DNA from: Hydractinia symbiolongicarpus
Taxonomy: Eukaryota; Cnidaria; Hydrozoa; Anthoathecata; Hydractiniidae
Reading direction: 5' to 3'
Assembly (NCBI RefSeq): GCF_029227915.1
Contig: NC_079887.1
Location: forward strand, 19,651,650 to 19,715,649
DNA length: 64,000 bases
Shown here: piece after piece, positions 62,401 through 64,000 of the stretch
Numbering within the stretch: the stretch's first letter is position 1
Layout of the letters: each line of letters opens with the position of its first letter
Translations under genes and position numbers: made by a program
The notes under the pieces: generated by a model
What the model was told of the DNA's origin: nothing
Database searches by the model: none
Seen by the model: the letters and a program-made list of their open reading frames with translations, nothing else

Positions 62401-62681
62401 TCTCGGGTGAATTACTTGTTCAAATCTTTGTTTTTATCTATATTTACGCCTAAACTACATCGCGTGCAACAAACACGTGTGCGAAAACAATGGATTCGAT
62501 TTAAAACAATAGAAAAAAAATGTCATTGAAAAATTAAAAGTTGAACATGTTCAACTTTTCATTTTTAAGGATCATTGGAAATGAGAGTGTAAAAAATGAC
62601 ATTTTCTTCTGTATACACTGTCATTTTTCAATGATAATTGGAAAATGATCATTGAAAAATGATAGTGTATTTCAGCCTTTA

Positions 62682-64000
62682 GCTATTTATATCCACCTTA
62701 GTAGTCAAACTTAGGGATCTTATTTGAGCACGAATTATGATGTAACAAGGCACAAAATCTTTCAAAGACTTATTGAACTTTTAGGGTAGTGTGAGGAAAA
62801 ATGTTACTTTAAGAGGAATGATTTTGTAAAACTAAAGTGTGTGCGTTTATTGGAGTAAGTTTTATTGTTTTGTTGTTGACATCCTGTTAAACTTCTGTGA
62901 GCTGGCATGCAAATTACAAGGTTATATATTTTTACAAGGGTAGTGGTTGATATTTTTACAAAGGTTGTTGACATTTTTTGGGAAATTTACCTGTGCTTTT
63001 TACATTTGTGATTAAAATTTCTCAGCAGAGAATAGTATGGTTGCCGATTATATTGTTTGTGTTGCAAACTGCTGTTTTTTAAATGCTGTGTAAACTTTTG
63101 TGGAAAAAGACTACATGCAAAATACTGAAAGAACAAATTTTTGTACAATTAGACTGCGAGCTGTTGTGTAAGTTGGATTTTTTATATTTTATATTTTGTT
63201 TTATAAACTATTTAAACTTTAAACTAACTGTAAGTAATGTAATTACGGGAATAAATATTTGGTGATGATAAAAAATTACTGAATGTTCAGACTGAAACTG
63301 TTATATGCAAGTATATATACTAAAAATAGTAATTTGATATTTTACACTTTCCAAGTTGTGTTTTGTATGCACTTAAATGACAGCTTTTTCTGAGTTGAAT
63401 TTGATGGGTTTCATATCAATTTTGTGGAAGATTTTATGGGTGAAAACAATATAAAACATGCCAATTGAACTGATTTTTGTTCATATTTTGATTTACTCCT
63501 CATAAACCTTTTGTTCTACATTTATTGTAAACTTTTGTGAGGAAGGACCATATATATATATACAATGTTTTCAAAATAATGATTTTTGTTGATTTGAAAT
63601 TTACTCCTTGCTCATTGCTTTTTCGACATTTCAGTTTAAAATGTTTGGTAAAGTCAGTACAGTTTTGTTAACCGGTCAATTTTTACATTTTGTGCATATC
63701 TTTGCGGGAGAGGATGGTATGCAACCGAATAAATGATTTTTTATAGTTTAACTTTTTGTTTTTTGGTGTTTTATGTTTGTTTAAGTTTGGCTTTTTGATA
63801 TTGTTCAGGTTGTATTGTTGTATAAGCATTTAGGGAAAAGACAATGTTTAAAATGCATAAAGAACTTATTTCATAGATCTGTGCTTACTGTTATAAGCCC
63901 TTCTTTTCGACATTTCAGATTAAAATATTGAAGGTTTTCCACATAATCACATAATAAGATGTATACATATTTTAGATGTGTTATTTCTGACATTATTATT
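62682..64000. other. AT-rich flank, no recognised gene
   Basis: T-rich plus-strand sequence with repeated TTTACTCCT, ACATTTCAG and GTAAACTTTTGTG words (63069, 63490, 63600, 63635, 63910), hinting at an old diverged repeat. No coding feature seen. Confidence 0.4.

Larger units (their letters stand above)
59941..62678. mobile_element. PIF/Harbinger transposon, copy B (2.74 kb)
   Basis: Same termini as copy A, TAA on the left (59938-59940), TTA on the right (62679-62681). Only about 50 bp lie between the two copies. The flanks are not shared beyond the TWA target, so this is two insertions or an aberrant tandem event. Confidence 0.9.

Noticed and set aside
59941-62678. Idea that the two Harbinger copies complement each other (A supplying the accessory protein, B the transposase)
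   Set aside because: Copy B's exon 2 has a TGA at 61225-61227, so B does not encode a full transposase.

Overview
The window looks like an AT-rich animal genome, most probably a cnidarian (hydrozoan or other medusozoan type). This is inferred from the mobile elements and from visible spliceosomal introns. No conserved host gene is recognised. Almost everything readable is mobile-element DNA, and the two Polinton-like regions are visibly richer in G+C than their surroundings.

Region 1-5860 holds old DNA-transposon relics: a Tigger/pogo transposase tail, a pogo-like element with CCGTATTTTCCGGT ends, and a decayed two-ORF element of THAP type. Region 5860-31560 is a nested pair of Polinton/Maverick virus-like elements. 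Polinton 1 (6205-21152, about 14.9 kb, 280-bp terminal inverted repeats, TSD TAAGCT) sits inside the DNA polymerase gene of Polinton 2 (5860-6204 plus 21153-about 31560, left end truncated). Both carry the same virion block, in mirror orientation: a penton-like protein, a putative major capsid protein, a conserved structural protein, two membrane proteins and a SAP-like protein. Polinton 1 also has an integrase, a packaging ATPase, a BRO-N protein, a Fic-domain protein and HNH-type genes. The two polymerases belong to clearly different lineages. Nearly all long genes carry one or a few nonsense or frameshift lesions, so both are recently dead or dying endogenous copies.

Region 31560-57150 is gene-poor. 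It holds a duplicated 750-bp repeat, a 30-bp minisatellite, a Penelope-like retroelement relic (48.1-49.8 kb), a tRNA-derived sequence next to a G16 tract, possible host or transposon exons near 45.4-46.3 kb, and two copies of a repeat that folds as a circularly permuted tRNA cloverleaf (39.2 and 42.95 kb). Region 57151-62678 contains two adjacent near-identical PIF/Harbinger transposons. In each, the transposase and the MADF/BESS accessory gene lie on opposite strands and interlock, each having an exon inside the other's intron, with two 3' splice sites back to back across 19 bp.

The best candidates for undescribed biology are the interlocked Harbinger genes with the shared bidirectional splice acceptor, the permuted tRNA-like repeats, and the Polinton regulatory grammar: hairpins at gene 3' ends, ATAAATG starts, a 16-bp divergent capsid promoter, and CRE/E-box/kappaB-like sites in the terminal repeats.
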